A DNA stretch of 64,000 nt from Ficedula albicollis (GCF_000247815.1 NC_021677.1:64156038-64220037); one strand, 5' to 3'; positions 39,096 through 62,109 are shown, counted from the first letter of the stretch. Translations and numbers: made by a program. Notes: generated by a model not told the origin, from the sequence alone.

Positions 39096-39787
39096 ACGGC
39101 AGGGGTGCAGCGGGGTGAGTGTTGAGCTCCCTCCCGGCCCCGCTGCGGTTCCGTGGCTCCAAGGAGAAGTTGTGTCTTTATTCCAGTGCTGCTCCAGTGA
39201 GGGCGGACAATTAAAGTGACGCTGTGATTGTCTCCCATGGGAATTCCAGGAGTGTCTGATCTGCTCCGTGCCCAGCTGGGGAGATGAATCAGCTCAGCCC
39301 TGCCTCATTAACACCCAGCGCTAATTGCGCCAGCCCCGCCCTGGGGAGGGATCCCGACCAGCGACAGCTCTCGGGGTGCCGGAGCTGCCGGTTTATTTCT
39401 CCTTGGATTTTATTAATGCCGAGTGTTTCTCCATCCCCGCAGCAGCAGCAGCAAGAGTTCAACCTCCCCATAGATATTTTATGAGCAATATTTTTAACGC
39501 TTTTTAATAAAACAAGAAAACAAGGCTCCCGTCTAAAACGTCCTTCATTAAGAATCAAAGTAAATGAGCAGAAGGCTCCGGCGGAATGTGAAGAGTTTTC
39601 CATTAGGGTGGAACTGAACTCATACGCTTCCGTTAACTGGCTCGTTAAAAGGCGCCGTTCCCTCAGGAAGAGCAGCGCTGCAGTGCCAGGAGGGAGGGGA
39701 TTGATGCCATTCCCAGGGCACAAAGGGAATATTCCCTCCTTTCCCAACTGGGTATTCCTGTGCTGGGGGAAACCGGGACCAGAGCGG
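39096..39787. other. Repeat-poor interval, partly AT-rich
   Basis: 39370-39620 includes (GCA)4-5 at about 39440 and an AT-rich stretch 'tattttatgagcaatatttt' to 'aacgctttttaataaaacaa'. Possible conserved non-coding DNA; no exon can be assigned. Confidence 0.38.
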
Positions 39788-39884
39788 GCACCGAACAGCC
39801 AGAGCCACCCCAGCTGCGGAGGCGACATCTCCCCGGCACCGAACAGCCAGAGCCACCCCAGCTGCGGAGGTGACATCTCCCCCC
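39788..39884. repeat. Tandem duplication, 48-bp unit, 2 copies
   Basis: 'caccgaacagccagagccac' and 'cccagctgcggagg' occur twice, differing by one or two bases. Confidence 0.9.
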
Positions 39885-39902
39885 GAGAAGCCATCGGGGG
39901 GA

Positions 39903-40512
39903 GCAGCTCCTTTGAAGGGAAGGACCTGGGGGTGCTGCTGGGCGGGAGCTGGACATGAAAAATGAACCCCTGAGCCCTGGGCTGAGCCCAGCGTGGGCAG
40001 CAGGGAGGGGGACCCTGCCCCTGACCCCTGTGCTCAGGTGAGACCTCACCTGCAGAGCTGCCCCAGCCCTGGGGACAACAGCAGAGAACCTGGAGCTGCT
40101 GGAGAGACCCGGAGGAGCCACGGAGCTGCTGCAGGGCTGGAGCCAGGTGGGAGAGCTGGGGGTGCTCACCTGGAGAGGAGAAGGATCCAGGGAGAGCCCA
40201 GAGCCCTCCCAGGGCCTGAAGGGATCCAGGAGAGCTGGAGAGGGACTGGGGACAAGGGCTGGAGGGACAGGACACAGGGAATGGTTCCACTGCCAGAGGG
40301 CAGGGAATTGGGAATTGGGAATTCCTGGCTGGGCTGGAATTGCCAGAGCAGCTGTGGCTGCCCCTGGATCCCTGGCAGTGCCCAAGGCCAGGCTGGACAT
40401 TGGGGCTGGAACACCTGGGACAGTGGGAGGTGTCCCTGCCATGACAGGGGGAGCACTGGGGGGGATTTGAGGTCCCTTCCAGCCCAGGCCATTCCATTAT
40501 TCTGTGATTCTT
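39903..40512 (+). mobile_element. CR1 LINE, about 610 bp of 3' region (longest copy)
   Basis: Begins at 'gagcagctcctttgaaggga' and 'ggacctgggggtgctgctgg', which translates to the KDLGVL motif of the CR1 ORF2 C-terminus. It then runs through 'gtgctcaggtgagacctcac', 'ggagagctgggggtgctcac', 'ccagagggcaggg', the full 3' UTR and the terminus 'ccattccattattctgtgat'. Frames are interrupted. It is the best internal reference here for reading the broken CR1 copies, and it carries the two GGGAGAGC copies (40149-40156, 40190-40197) relevant to the array at 45725. Confidence 0.93.
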
Positions 40513-41078
40513 CCCAGTAGCACCTCCATCCCCGCACTGGTCATACTGGGAGATGAGGAGCACTTTCTCCAGCCAGCAGAGGAGGGAAAAGCCTTTGGGT
40601 GGCTCCTGTTTGCTCAGAATCCCACACCAGATTGCCGGGGCTCCAGGCACTGTGGGACCATAAAGAAAACATATGGGCAGCTTTTTATCTGCTTCTCAGT
40701 CCTGCTCTTGATATAGCTCAGCACATGTGCACAGGAGGGAAAAATACAATTTGCATGAAAAGCACTTCCTTTGCGGGAAAATGTGTGTGAGTGGAGAAAG
40801 TGCATAAAAATATGTTCCTGCAGCACTGTTATTGATAGAGCTGAGCGTGATGGATCACTATGGATTGCAAATGCTGACAAAAATAAGCTCCAATAACTCT
40901 TCAGTGCAGTGTGAGTGACAGGGGAGCTCATCGCCCGTGTCCCAGCAATGTCCCTCTGCACTGCAGGGACACAAATCCTGACCCTGGGGTTTCCTTCCAG
41001 CCTTAGGCTGGGCTGGACTCCTGGGTTAGCTGGACCCCGGCCTGGCTCTGCATTTGGCCAAGGAAAGGCACTCAGAAA
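40513..41078. other. Repeat-poor interval
   Basis: Mixed to AT-rich DNA ('gtgagtggagaaagtgcata' to 'tatgttcctgcagcactgtt'). No element or exon is recognised. Confidence 0.42.
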
Positions 41079-41165
41079 GGAATCCCAGAGTGGTTTGGGT
41101 GGGAAGGGACCCCAAATCCCACTGTCCCAAGTGCTCCCAGCCCTGTCCAGCTGCCTGGCCCAGGA
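41079..41165 (-). mobile_element. CR1 LINE 3'-terminal fragment
   Basis: Plus strand 'ggaatcccagagtggtttgg' and 'gtgggaagggaccccaaatc' are the reverse of the CR1 terminus; most of the 3' UTR is missing before 'ccactgtcccaagtgctccc'. Confidence 0.8.
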
Positions 41166-41212
41166 TTCCAGCAGCGTGCTCCCAGTGCTGAGCGGGGGCA
41201 GGGTCCCCTCCC

Positions 41213-41525
41213 NNNNNNNNNNNNNNNNNNNNNNNNNNNNNNNNNNNNNNNNNNNNNNNNNNNNNNNNNNNNNNNNNNNNNNNNNNNNNNNNNNNNNNNN
41301 NNNNNNNNNNNNNNNNNNNNNNNNNNNNNNNNNNNNNNNNNNNNNNNNNNNNNNNNNNNNNNNNNNNNNNNNNNNNNNNNNNNNNNNNNNNNNNNNNNNN
41401 NNNNNNNNNNNNNNNNNNNNNNNNNNNNNNNNNNNNNNNNNNNNNNNNNNNNNNNNNNNNNNNNNNNNNNNNNNNNNNNNNNNNNNNNNNNNNNNNNNNN
41501 NNNNNNNNNNNNNNNNNNNNNNNNN
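41213..41525. other. Assembly gap, 313 N
   Basis: Run of N that ends 28 bp before a 1.1-kb G run. The content is unknown. Confidence 0.98.
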
Positions 41526-41552
41526 CCTGGCTGTCCCACCCGAGCTGTCCCA

Positions 41553-43799
<2,247 letters not shown>

Positions 43800-44009
43800 A
43801 GGGTTAGACTGGGTTTTGGGGAAGGTTCTTCCCTCCCCCAGAGGTGCTGGCACTGCCCAGGCTCCCCAGGGAATGGGCACAGCCCCAGAGCTCCAGGAGA
43901 ATTTGGACACCAGGGGTGCCAGGGTGGGATTTTGGGGGGTCTGGGCAGGGACAGGAGCTGGATGATCCCTGTGACACGCTTCCAACTCAGGATATTCCCA
44001 ATTCTGAGA
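43800..44009 (+). mobile_element. CR1 LINE 3' end (subfamily C)
   Basis: 'aggttcttccctcccccaga', 'ggctccccagggaatgggca', 'ggacaccaggggtgccaggg' and the terminus 'aactcaggatattcccaatt' match the copies at 2242 and 28288. Confidence 0.88.
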
Positions 44010-45135
44010 TTTCTGGGACACTGCTGGGCAGCTCTTGGCACGCACAAAGGGCACTGAGCGTGTGGCACTGCTGAGTCCCTCCAGCCACGGCAGTGCCACC
44101 CCCACGGGGGAAGAACAACCGCAAATGAACCCCGTGAGGAAAAGAACAAGAATCTCCACGACATCCTGAAATGTTCTCTATCAAATCCCTAATTTACTGG
44201 GGGTAGAAAATGTCCTCAGGGGGTGAGGTGAGCTCATCAGCCTTTGCAGGAGAAGCAGTTCCAGGTTCTGGGCTCTGAAACTGCCCCAGGGAACAGCAAG
44301 GGGTGAAAGCTTGCAATTAATGCAATTAATCTGCAGTGGCCAGACTCTGGGAATAGAGCCTGCTGGAAGAGGAGATTTTCTCCCAAAGGCCAAGTCCTCT
44401 CCTGCAGGAAAGATGTGTTATTTTTTTCCTTGACAAAAAGCCAGCCCACATTGCACACGCAGAGAAAGCATCCACTCCTGCTTTCTCTCTCACCTCCTTA
44501 CTGGAGCTTTTCCCCCCTTTTAACAGGAATTTTAAAAATTACAGGCTTTTCTCTTGTACTTAAAAACCATAATAGATCAGCAATGCTCACTTCTCCCCAT
44601 CCTTTTTAATTAAAAAATAATAGAAACAGAAAAACCCCAAATCTTCCTCCTCCAAACTTCGCTTTTATTTTTATAAAAAAATCGAGAAAAACAATGAAAC
44701 CCCAAACCTCATAAATCACGACTTTTCCATTACAAACATTTTGACAGATCTACTCATCACCTCTGAGTTCCTCAGAACTGGAGGTAAAGGTGATTTTCAG
44801 GCTGCATTTTATTACTTCATTCTCCGCCGGCCTTTTTCAATATATCTTGTTCTTTTTTCATCTCTCTCCCACCAGAAGCTGCTTTGCTGTTGTAGCTCTG
44901 AGCTGGTTTCTTTGAGGAGCTGCCAGGCCCCTGCACTGCTCTCCTCTCCCTCCCCACGTTTGTTCCCCAGGTTTTCCAGCCCCCTGCTCCCCCACCCTGC
45001 TGGAACCAGGGGGGGCTGACTTTGGGGAAGCCCAAATTCATTTTTCTGGGTCTCTCATTGCATCCCTCAATAGAAAATTACCTCCAGTACTGGGTACACG
45101 AGGGGCTCCTCTGCTGAGGGCACTTTGGAACATCC
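44010..45135. other. Repeat-poor interval
   Basis: The middle part (44520-44840) is AT-rich with A/T runs. The rest is mixed. No exon or repeat family is recognised. Confidence 0.42.
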
Positions 45136-45338
45136 CAGAATTCCAGTCAGGTTTGGGGACCTCAAATCCCACCCAGACCCCCCCCTGGATGGGCAGGGAC
45201 CTTTCCCCCTGTCCCAGTGTCCAGCCTGGCCTTGGGCACTGCCAGGGATCCAGGGGCAGCCACAGCTGCTCTGGCAATTCCATTCCAGCCAGGAATTCCC
45301 AATTCCCAACATCCCACCCATCCCTGCCCTCTGGCAGT
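45136..45338 (-). mobile_element. CR1 LINE 3' end interrupted by poly-G
   Basis: Reverse of the CR1 3' UTR from the terminus to 'catccctgccctctggcagt', where the G run begins. In the intact copy the next ~100 bp (equivalent of 40186-40286) would follow; here it is absent, and CR1 sequence resumes to the right as the 41-bp array. Confidence 0.92.
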
Positions 45339-46625
<1,287 letters not shown>

Positions 46626-47154
46626 CTGCAGAGCAGCTCCAGCCTCACACAGGAATGCAGGGGAGGCAGGTGAACACCTAACAAATGATGCAGGACTGGC
46701 AGAGCCCCAAACCAGGAGAAGGAAATCTTTAGGTTGATGGGATTTTAGGCATCACACTGGGGATAAAATCCCAGAGCTGTCAGGACAAACTTTGCTCTGA
46801 GACTCCCTCAGTCCCAGCAGGACCTGTCCATGTTCCAGTTCCGCACCCGAGCAGGGCAGGAAGGAACCTCTGGGATTAGCAGGATGGAGAAGTGCTCTCC
46901 AATCCTGTCTCCTCAAGGAGGAGAGTAAATCGAATTTCCTGAAGCAGCGGGGTCGGGAGAGCCCCTCAGGCCTGACCCCAGGGGTCCAGGAGCACAGGGG
47001 TACCCCAGCAGCAGGGAGGTGAACCCCCAGCAGCAGGGAGCCAGCCCGGGCCAGTTAGGCTGGGAAGGGGCAGCAGAGGGACAGCAGGGATGATGGAGAG
47101 GGATGATGGAGAGCGGGGGCTGATCCCAGCAGAGATCTCAGCTCTGACAGCCCC
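46626..47154. other. Repeat-poor interval
   Basis: Mixed composition. Small 'ccagcagcagggag' duplications at about 47005-47045 lead towards the next array. No gene is recognised. Confidence 0.42.
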
Positions 47155-48045
47155 AGTGAAACCGGGATCAGCTCCCGGGTAAAACCGGGATCAACTCCCA
47201 GTGAAACGGGATCAACTCCCAGTAACACCGGGATCAGCTCCTGGGTAAAACCGGGATTAACTCCCAGTAACACCGGGATCAACTCCCGGGTAAAACCGGG
47301 ATCAACTCCCAGTAACACCGGGATTAACTCCCAGTAAAACCAGGATCAGCTCCCGGGTAAACCCGGGATCAACTCCCAGTAAAACCGGGACCAGCTCCCG
47401 GGTAAAACCGGGATTAACTCCCAGTAACACCGGGATCTACTCCCAGGTAAAACCCGGATTAACTCCCAGGTAAAGCCGGGATCTACTCCCAGGTAAAACC
47501 CGGATTAACTCCCAGGTAAAGCCGGGATCTACTCCCAGGTAAAACCCGGATTAACTCCCAGGTAAAGCCGGGATCTACTCCCAGGTAAAACCCGGATTAA
47601 CTCCCAGGTAAAGCCGGGATCTACTCCCAGGTAAAACCCGGATTAACTCCCAGGTAAAGCCGGGATCTACTCCCAGGTAAAACCCGGATTAACTCCCAGG
47701 TAAAGCCGGGATCTACTCCCAGGTAAAACCCGGATTAACTCCCAGGTAAAGCCGGGATCTACTCCCAGGTAAAACCCGGATTAACTCCCAGGTAAAGCCG
47801 GGATCTACTCCCAGGTAAAACCCGGATTAACTCCCAGGTAAAGCCGGGATCTACTCCCAGGTAAAACCCGGATTAACTCCCAGGTAAAGCCGGGATCTAC
47901 TCCCAGGTAAAACCCGGATTAACTCCCAGGTAAAGCCGGGATCTACTCCCAGGTAAAACCCGGATTAACTCCCAGGTAAAGCCGGGATCTACTCCCAGGT
48001 AAAACCCGGATTAACTCCCAGGTAAAGCCGGGATCTACCCCCGGG
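47155..48045. repeat. Minisatellite, 46-bp period (2 x 23 bp)
   Basis: Core unit: 'gggatctactcccaggtaaa' then 'acccggattaactcccaggt' then 'aaagcc'. The left 280 bp has irregular related units ('gggatcagctcccgggtaaa'); from about 47435 the dimer is almost perfect, about 13 copies. Confidence 0.95.
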
Positions 48046-52903
<4,858 letters not shown>

Positions 52904-53098
52904 ACACCATTCCCATACACGTTTCCCATACACACCCCATTCCCATACACACCCCATTCCCATACACACACCATTCCCATAAATTTCCCATACACACCAT
53001 TCCCATATACACACCATTCCCATACACACCCCATTCCCATACACACACCATTCCCATACACATGTTTACCATACACACACCATTCCCATACACACACC
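52904..53098. repeat. Minisatellite, 17-20-bp CATTCCCATACACAC units (array 1)
   Basis: About ten irregular units 'ccattcccatacacacaccc', with 'tttcccatacacaccattcc' variants. Confidence 0.92.
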
Positions 53099-55120
<2,022 letters not shown>

Positions 55121-55216
55121 ACAAACGATCCAGGGGAAAAAACAAACAACCAAAAGTTCAACTTGGATACAAAGGATCCAGGGGAAAAAACAAACAACCA
55201 AAAGTTCAACTTGGAG
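55121..55216. repeat. Tandem duplication, 48-bp unit, 2 copies
   Basis: 'gatccaggggaaaaaacaaa' and 'caaccaaaagttcaacttgg' occur at 55127 and 55175, essentially identical. Confidence 0.93.
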
Positions 55217-55420
55217 TCTGTCCCTTTCTGTAACATGAACACTCGTTTAGGCTTTGCAAAGATGGGCACTGTTTGGTGCTTTTGGAAATCCAGGGCTGGA
55301 TATTTCAGTGAAGTGATTTATGATTTCCAGCACTGGGAAATCCAGGGCTGCTGGGGTCTTTGGGCAAAGTCGATTTCCCCAGAAGCTCCAACTCATTCTC
55401 CTGTCACAGCTCATCCCAGA

Positions 55421-55495
55421 GGACACAGGGGTTTATCCTTGTGCTCGCCCCAAGGCAGCCAGAGCTCATGGAGTGTTTGGAAGGGTGGGGTTGTT
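55421..55495 (+). mobile_element. CR1 LINE 3' fragment (subfamily B)
   Basis: 'gaggacacaggggtttatcc', 'ggcagccagagctcatggag' and 'tgtttggaagggtggggttg' match the CR1 piece at 1586. The downstream CR1 sequence has become a tandem array. Confidence 0.75.
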
Positions 55496-55990
55496 GGGGT
55501 GTCCTGTCCCCTTTTCCCTGGAATTGTGGTTACAGGCTGGGATTGTTGGAGTGTCCTGTCCCCTTTTCCCTGGAATTGCGGTTATAGGGTGGGGTTGTTG
55601 GGGTGTCCTGTCTCCCCATCCCTGGAATTGTGGTTACAGGCTGGGATTGTTGGAGTGTCCTGTCCCCTTTTCCCTGGAATTGTGGTTACAGGCTGGGATT
55701 GTTGGGGTGTCCTGTCCCCTTTTCCCTGGAATTGCGGTTATAGGGTGGGGTTGTTGGGGTGTCCTGTCTCCCCATCCCTGGAATTGTGGTTACAGGCTGG
55801 GATTGTTGGAGTGTCCTGTCCCCTTTTCCCTGGAATTGTGGTTATAGAGTGGGATTGTTGGGGTGTCCTGTCCCCCCTTCCCTCGGATTGTGGTTATAGC
55901 ATGGAATTATTGGGGTGTTCTGTCCCCCCTTCCCTGGAATTGTTTGTAGGGTGGAATTATTGGGGTGTCCTGTCCCCCAGGACCCTGGAG
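55496..55990. repeat. Minisatellite, about 53-60-bp units, CR1-associated
   Basis: Units contain 'gggattgttggggtgtcctg', 'tccccttttccctggaattg' and 'tggttacaggct'. The 'tgggattgttggggtgtc' part is the CR1 3' sequence that should follow the fragment at 55421. About nine units, increasingly diverged to the right. Confidence 0.88.
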
Positions 55991-57045
55991 CTGTGGCCAC
56001 AGGCACAGAGGAGTCTCTCAAGAGCTGCTGCTCACCCCAGGCTCAAACAGATCTGGGAACTCATTCCTGAAACATAAAAAGGCTTTTTTCAGCACTTTGT
56101 TTTGCTGGGTGCCCGTTTGTCCCTGGCTCCCGATCCCAGCACTCGGGGGCTGAGCAGGAGCGTTCTCACACCACACAAAGGTCGGGTTTCGTGGTTTCAA
56201 GGACTTTGAAGTCCTGCAGTGCCATGCCCAGAGCCCGACCCTGCCCTGCAGCATCCTGTGCCCGCTGCTCCTGCACGGGACACAGGGCTGGGAGCGAGCA
56301 GCTGGCACTGGGAATGCCAGGAAACGAGCTGGAGACTTATTAAGTTAATTATTCTCTGGAACTGGCTCTTCCCCCATGAATTCCATTTAATCTTCACTGC
56401 ACAATTTCCTTCAGAAAACACAATGATGGTAATGAGTCAGGTCTGAAGTGTTCTGTTCTCTGCAGGTGAGCAGGTTAATTTTCTCTGTAATTAGTTACTT
56501 GCCAAAACTCGAGCTATTGATAGCAAGGTAGAGGGAAATCAGTACAACACCTTGTCCGTGTCTCTCCAGGTAAATTATGGCAGAGGAGGTTGGCACTCTA
56601 AAGATTACGGGAATTTTGAAGTCTTTGTAAAATATTTGGTCTTAAGAACTTCAAAATGAAGAGCTCATGCTCAGCACTGAGCTGAATTATTCCTTAGTGC
56701 TCTACTCGTCTTCTCTTTGCTTTTTTCGAGTCCTGACACTTTGCTGCTTTTTCTTTTTTTCTCCATGACGAGTTCCAGAATTCCCCTCCAAGCTTTGTGT
56801 GCCTTTCCCTGGGGATCTGCTCCCCCTGGTTTCAAACCTCAAGTGTTGGAGGTGAGCTCTGCCAACGCCTCAGCTCTAAGGGATTTCTGGTTGGTTTGTT
56901 CCAACACAACCCACATTTTGTATTTTCCTTTTTCCAGCCTCCCAGGGGAGCAGCTTCTTCCCAGCTTCCCTGTGGCTGAGCCAGTCCTTCCTGCAGCTCC
57001 TGCACTGGGAGCACTGGGAATCAGCAAGCCCCAGGGTGGGCTGGG
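55991..57045. other. Repeat-poor interval
   Basis: 56330-56680 is relatively AT-rich and non-repetitive ('gtaattagttacttgccaaa'). It may contain conserved non-coding DNA. ORFs are short and without domains. Confidence 0.38.
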
Positions 57046-57093
57046 CTGGAAGGAGCCTTAAGGACCTTTGGGTTCCACCACCTGCCATGGGCA
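57046..57093 (-). mobile_element. CR1 LINE 3'-terminal fragment
   Basis: Plus strand 'ctggaaggagccttaaggac' and 'tgggttccaccacctgccat' are the reverse of an avian CR1 3' end of the older type. Sequence changes to a minisatellite at 'gaacagagaacattcc'. Confidence 0.65.
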
Positions 57094-58486
<1,393 letters not shown>

Positions 58487-58630
58487 CTGAGAACATTCTG
58501 AGAACATTCTGAGAACATCCCTGAGAACATTCCCTGAGAACATTCCTTGAGAACATTCCCTGAGAACATCCCTGAGGACATTCCCTGAGAATATCCCTGA
58601 GGACATTCCTGAGAACATTCCCTGAGCTCT
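58487..58630. repeat. Minisatellite, 13-15-bp GAGAACATTCC units (right half)
   Basis: 'ctgagaacattctgagaaca' and 'tccctgaggacattccctga' units, same family as 57094-57214. Confidence 0.92.
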
Positions 58631-58959
58631 GCCCTCACAGGAACCCCCATCCCCTCGTGTCCTCCTGGGAATCCCTCCTGCTCCGCCCATGGTGCTTTGG
58701 CAGGGCTCAGCTAAAGCTGGAGCTTTACAAGGCGCCTGATTTGTTCCAGCCACACACCCCAATCACAGCAAATTACAAACAATTAATGGTACAAAGTTCA
58801 ATGGAACATTTGGGCAACACTTCCAGTTATTTGTTTTAAAAGAAAAGGGAAAAAGGTAAATTCCTGTTGCTGGTGAAAACCCTTCACTAAAGTGATTCAC
58901 CAAGTGAGGGGGATTTGGGGTTCTGCTGAGATGCTCCCCTGCTTTTGGGGGAGCCCCAT

Positions 58960-58961
<2 letters not shown>
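58631..58961. other. Repeat-poor interval
   Basis: Mixed composition. 58765-58860 is AT-rich. The end (58945-58961) already resembles the TTTGGGG array to the right. Confidence 0.42.

Positions 58962-59009
<48 letters not shown>
58962..59009 (+). repeat. Poly-G tract, 48 nt
   Basis: Pure G starting at the natural 'ccatttgggg' of the local 15-bp repeat. Shortest tract in the window. Confidence 0.9.
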
Positions 59010-59012
<3 letters not shown>

Positions 59013-59105
59013 GTTTGGGGTCTCCCCGTTTGGGGTCTCCCCGTTTGGGGGATCCCCATTTGGGGTCTCCCCATTTGGGGTCTCCCCGTTTGGGGTCTCC
59101 CCGTG
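59010..59105. repeat. Minisatellite, 15-bp TTTGGGGTCTCCCCG units, about 6 copies
   Basis: Each unit carries GGGG and CCCC arms (GGGGTCTCCCC), so it can fold back on itself. One unit has 'gggggatccccatt'. Confidence 0.93.
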
Positions 59106-59195
59106 TCCCAAGCCCCCAGCCCCAAGCCCAGCCTGGCCTGGAGCAGGGCGGGGCTTCCCAAAGCGCTGGGAGCTGTGCGAGGCCAGAGCTGCCTG

Positions 59196-59430
59196 GGTTT
59201 ATACTTCAAAGTGTGGGTTTATTGTTTTATGTTATATTTTTCAGTGTGGGTTTATTATTTTTATATTTTTAAGTGTGGGTTTAATATTTTTATGTTACAT
59301 TTTTCAACTGTGGGCTTATTGTTTTCATGGTACATTTTTTATGTGTGGGTTTATTGTTTTTATGTTATATTTTTAAGTGTGGGTTTACTGTTTTTATGTT
59401 ATATTTTTAAGTGTGGGGTTATTGCTTTCA
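59196..59430. repeat. AT-rich tandem repeat, 30-37-bp units, about 7 copies
   Basis: Units 'gtgtgggtttattgttttta' followed by 'tgttatatttttaa', each diverged. Unlike nearly every other array here, it is AT-rich. Confidence 0.88.
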
Positions 59431-59581
59431 CAATAGATATTTTTAGCAGAGATTTTCTTATTTAATGAAGTAGAGAGACAGGACTTTTGAATTGCTTTAG
59501 AAAGTGTGGTTTATTTTTTGTTTTTTATAGAAAATGTGAGTTTTTGTTACAAGTGTTGAGAGCATGGCTAGAAGTCACAAG

Positions 59582-59721
59582 AAATACAGTTATAAAGTTT
59601 TTTTAAGGATTTATTAACCAATAAAATATTGTTAATATAGATATTTATGCTAAATACAGTTATAAAGTTTTTTTAAGGATTTATTAACCAATAAAATATT
59701 GTTAATATAGATATTTATGCT
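59582..59721. repeat. Perfect 70-bp tandem duplication, AT-rich
   Basis: 'aaatacagttataaagtttt' through 'gatatttatgct' at 59582-59651 recurs without difference at 59652-59721. Perfect identity in AT-rich DNA implies a recent duplication or a consensus error. Confidence 0.95.
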
Positions 59722-60318
59722 ATGTAATATTAAGAAACTTTGTTTAATTATAGTGTGACTTTTTCAGTTAATCCTGTTTTGACACACAGACCTATTCTAA
59801 GAATTCTTGTTACTTTTGAAATTACTTTAATTTTCCTTATATTTTAAACTTTTTTCTACTTAATTTCACATGTTTCTGCTTTAAGTTTTACATTTACATT
59901 CTTTTTCCAGCGCCTAAGCTTGGAAGCTTTTTCCAAGGCCTCAGGACAAATAATGTGCCATTTTTCTAAATTTTGGTTTACAAGCCAAATATTCTGAGAA
60001 TTCCCTGCATTTTGAATTCCAAAGCTGCCCAACATTAAAAGGGATTTGTTCCAACCAAGCCCTGCTCAGTCCCAGCAGTGGCTGAGCAGTGTCCCATTAA
60101 TAAATCAGAGCACCCCCGGGCCTGGCGCAGAATTTTTATTTGAATTTATTTAATTGCATTTGTCATTTTTATTCTGAAAATAATCTTTACACAGGGCGCT
60201 CTCCAATTAAAAATGATGTATTCCAACTGCTCAGAAGTGTTCTGCTCCATTCAGCTGAGCAGAAAGGAAAGGATCAGAGATCTGAGTGTGGGAACAGCTG
60301 GGGGTTCCTCCCTGGAAA
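59722..60318. other. AT-rich repeat-poor interval
   Basis: Low-GC DNA ('ttactttaattttccttata') with no recognised element. Candidate conserved non-coding DNA or simply an AT-rich isochore patch. Confidence 0.38.
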
Positions 60319-61616
60319 TCAGAAATTCCTGTCCGTGATTTCTCTTTAAGGGAAGAATTCCTGTCCATGGTTCCTAAGGGAGGAATTCCTGTCCATGATT
60401 TCTCTCTAAGGGAGGAATTCCTGTCCATGATTTCTCTCTAAGGTGGGAATTCCAGTCCATGATTTCTCTCTAAGGGAGGAATTCCTGTCCATGATTTCTC
60501 TCTAAGGTGGGAATTCCTGTCCATGATTTCTCTCTAAGGGAGGAATTCCTGTCCATGATTTCTCTCTAAGGTGGGAATTCCTGTCCATGATTTCTCTCTA
60601 AGGGAGGAATTCCTGTCCATGATTTCTCTCTAAGGTGGGAATTCCTGTCCATGATTTCTCTCTAAGGGAGGAATTCCTGTCCATGATTTCTCTCTAAGGT
60701 GGGAATTCCTGTCCATGATTTCTCTCTAAGGGAGGAATTCCTGTCCATGATTTCTCTCTAAGGTGGGAATTCCTGTCCATGATTTCTCTCTAAGGGAGGA
60801 ATTCCTGTCCATGATTTCTCTCTAAGGTGGGAATTCCTGTCCATGATTTCTCTCTAAGGGAGGAATTCCTGTCCATGATTTCTCTCTAAGGTGGGAATTC
60901 CTGTCCATGATTTCTCTCTAAGGGAGGAATTCCTGTCCATGATTTCTCTCTAAGGTGGGAATTCCTGTCCATGATTTCTCTCTAAGGGAGGAATTCCTGT
61001 CCATGATTTCTCTCTAAGGTGGGAATTCCTGTCCATGATTTCTCTCTAAGGGAGGAATTCCTGTCCATGATTTCTCTCTAAGGTGGGAATTCCTGTCCAT
61101 GATTTCTCTCTAAGGGAGGAATTCCTGTCCATGATTTCTCTCTAAGGTGGGAATTCCTGTCCATGATTTCTCTCTAAGGGAGGAATTCCTGTCCATGATT
61201 TCTCTCTAAGGTGGGAATTCCTGTCCATGATTTCTCTCTAAGGGAGGAATTCCTGTCCATGATTTCTCTCTAAGGTGGGAATTCCTGTCCATGATTTCTC
61301 TCTAAGGGAGGAATTCCTGTCCATGATTTCTCTCTAAGGTGGGAATTCCTGTCCATGATTTCTCTCTAAGGGAGGAATTCCTGTCCATGATTTCTCTCTA
61401 AGGTGGGAATTCCTGTCCATGATTTCTCTCTAAGGGAGGAATTCCTGTCCATGATTTCTCTCTAAGGTGGGAATTCCTGTCCATGATTTCTCTCTAAGGG
61501 AGGAATTCCTGTCCATGATTTCTCTCTAAGGTGGGAATTCCTGTCCATGATTTCTCTCTAAGGGAGGAATTCCTGTCCATGATTTCTCTCTAAGGTGGGA
61601 ATTCCTGTCCATGATT
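60319..61616. repeat. Minisatellite, 64-bp higher-order repeat (2 x 32 bp), about 40 monomers
   Basis: Monomer 'gaattcctgtccatgatttc' plus 'tctctaaggg' and 'ag' alternates with a form ending 'aggtgg'. GAATTC recurs at 60543, 60575 and 60607. The left edge is irregular (60319-60460); the A/B alternation is then strict to the right end. Confidence 0.95.
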
Positions 61617-62109
61617 GTTCCTGCTGCATCCCAGCACCAGAACCTTCCCCTCGTGCTTCCAGCCCGGGTTTGCCTTGGCTGGAGCTGCCCTGTGTGTGAT
61701 GAGCACAGAAAATGTCTCTTTAATGTTCCTTGTCAGCCTTTTATGCTGCTGAGCATCATTAGCCACGTCCTCTGGAGCCTCCTGACACCCGTCCTGCCAA
61801 TCCTCTCCCTCAAGGTGACATTTCCCAGGTGTTTGTCCTTTCTGAGGTGGTTTTTGTGCTCTCCCACGCTGGGATTGATGCACCTCTTCCTTCCTGCAGC
61901 ACCAGCCCGAGCCCCTCCCAGAGAGGGACTGAGCTCCCCAGGGAGGGATTGGCCCTTCAGGGACCAGTGCTGGGCCAGTCTGGGCCAGTCAAACCCGGGC
62001 TGGGTGCAAATGTCAGCTCCCCCTGCTCTGCTCCCAACCTTCCAGCCCCTCTGCCGGGGCAAACTGCTCCATCCTGGGCTCTTCCCCGGGATATGGAAAT
62101 CCAGAGGAA
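61617..62109. other. Repeat-poor interval
   Basis: Mixed composition with a 'gtctgggccagtc' tandem at about 61975-61992. No gene is recognised. Confidence 0.42.

Noticed and set aside
39903..40512. CR1 copy as a possibly active reverse transcriptase gene
   Set aside because: Only the last part of ORF2 (after the reverse transcriptase domain) and the 3' UTR are present, and the frame is broken soon after the DLGVL motif.
60319..61616. CRISPR-like array of regular direct repeats
   Set aside because: The repeats are contiguous with no unique spacers, and the genome is a vertebrate; it is a minisatellite.
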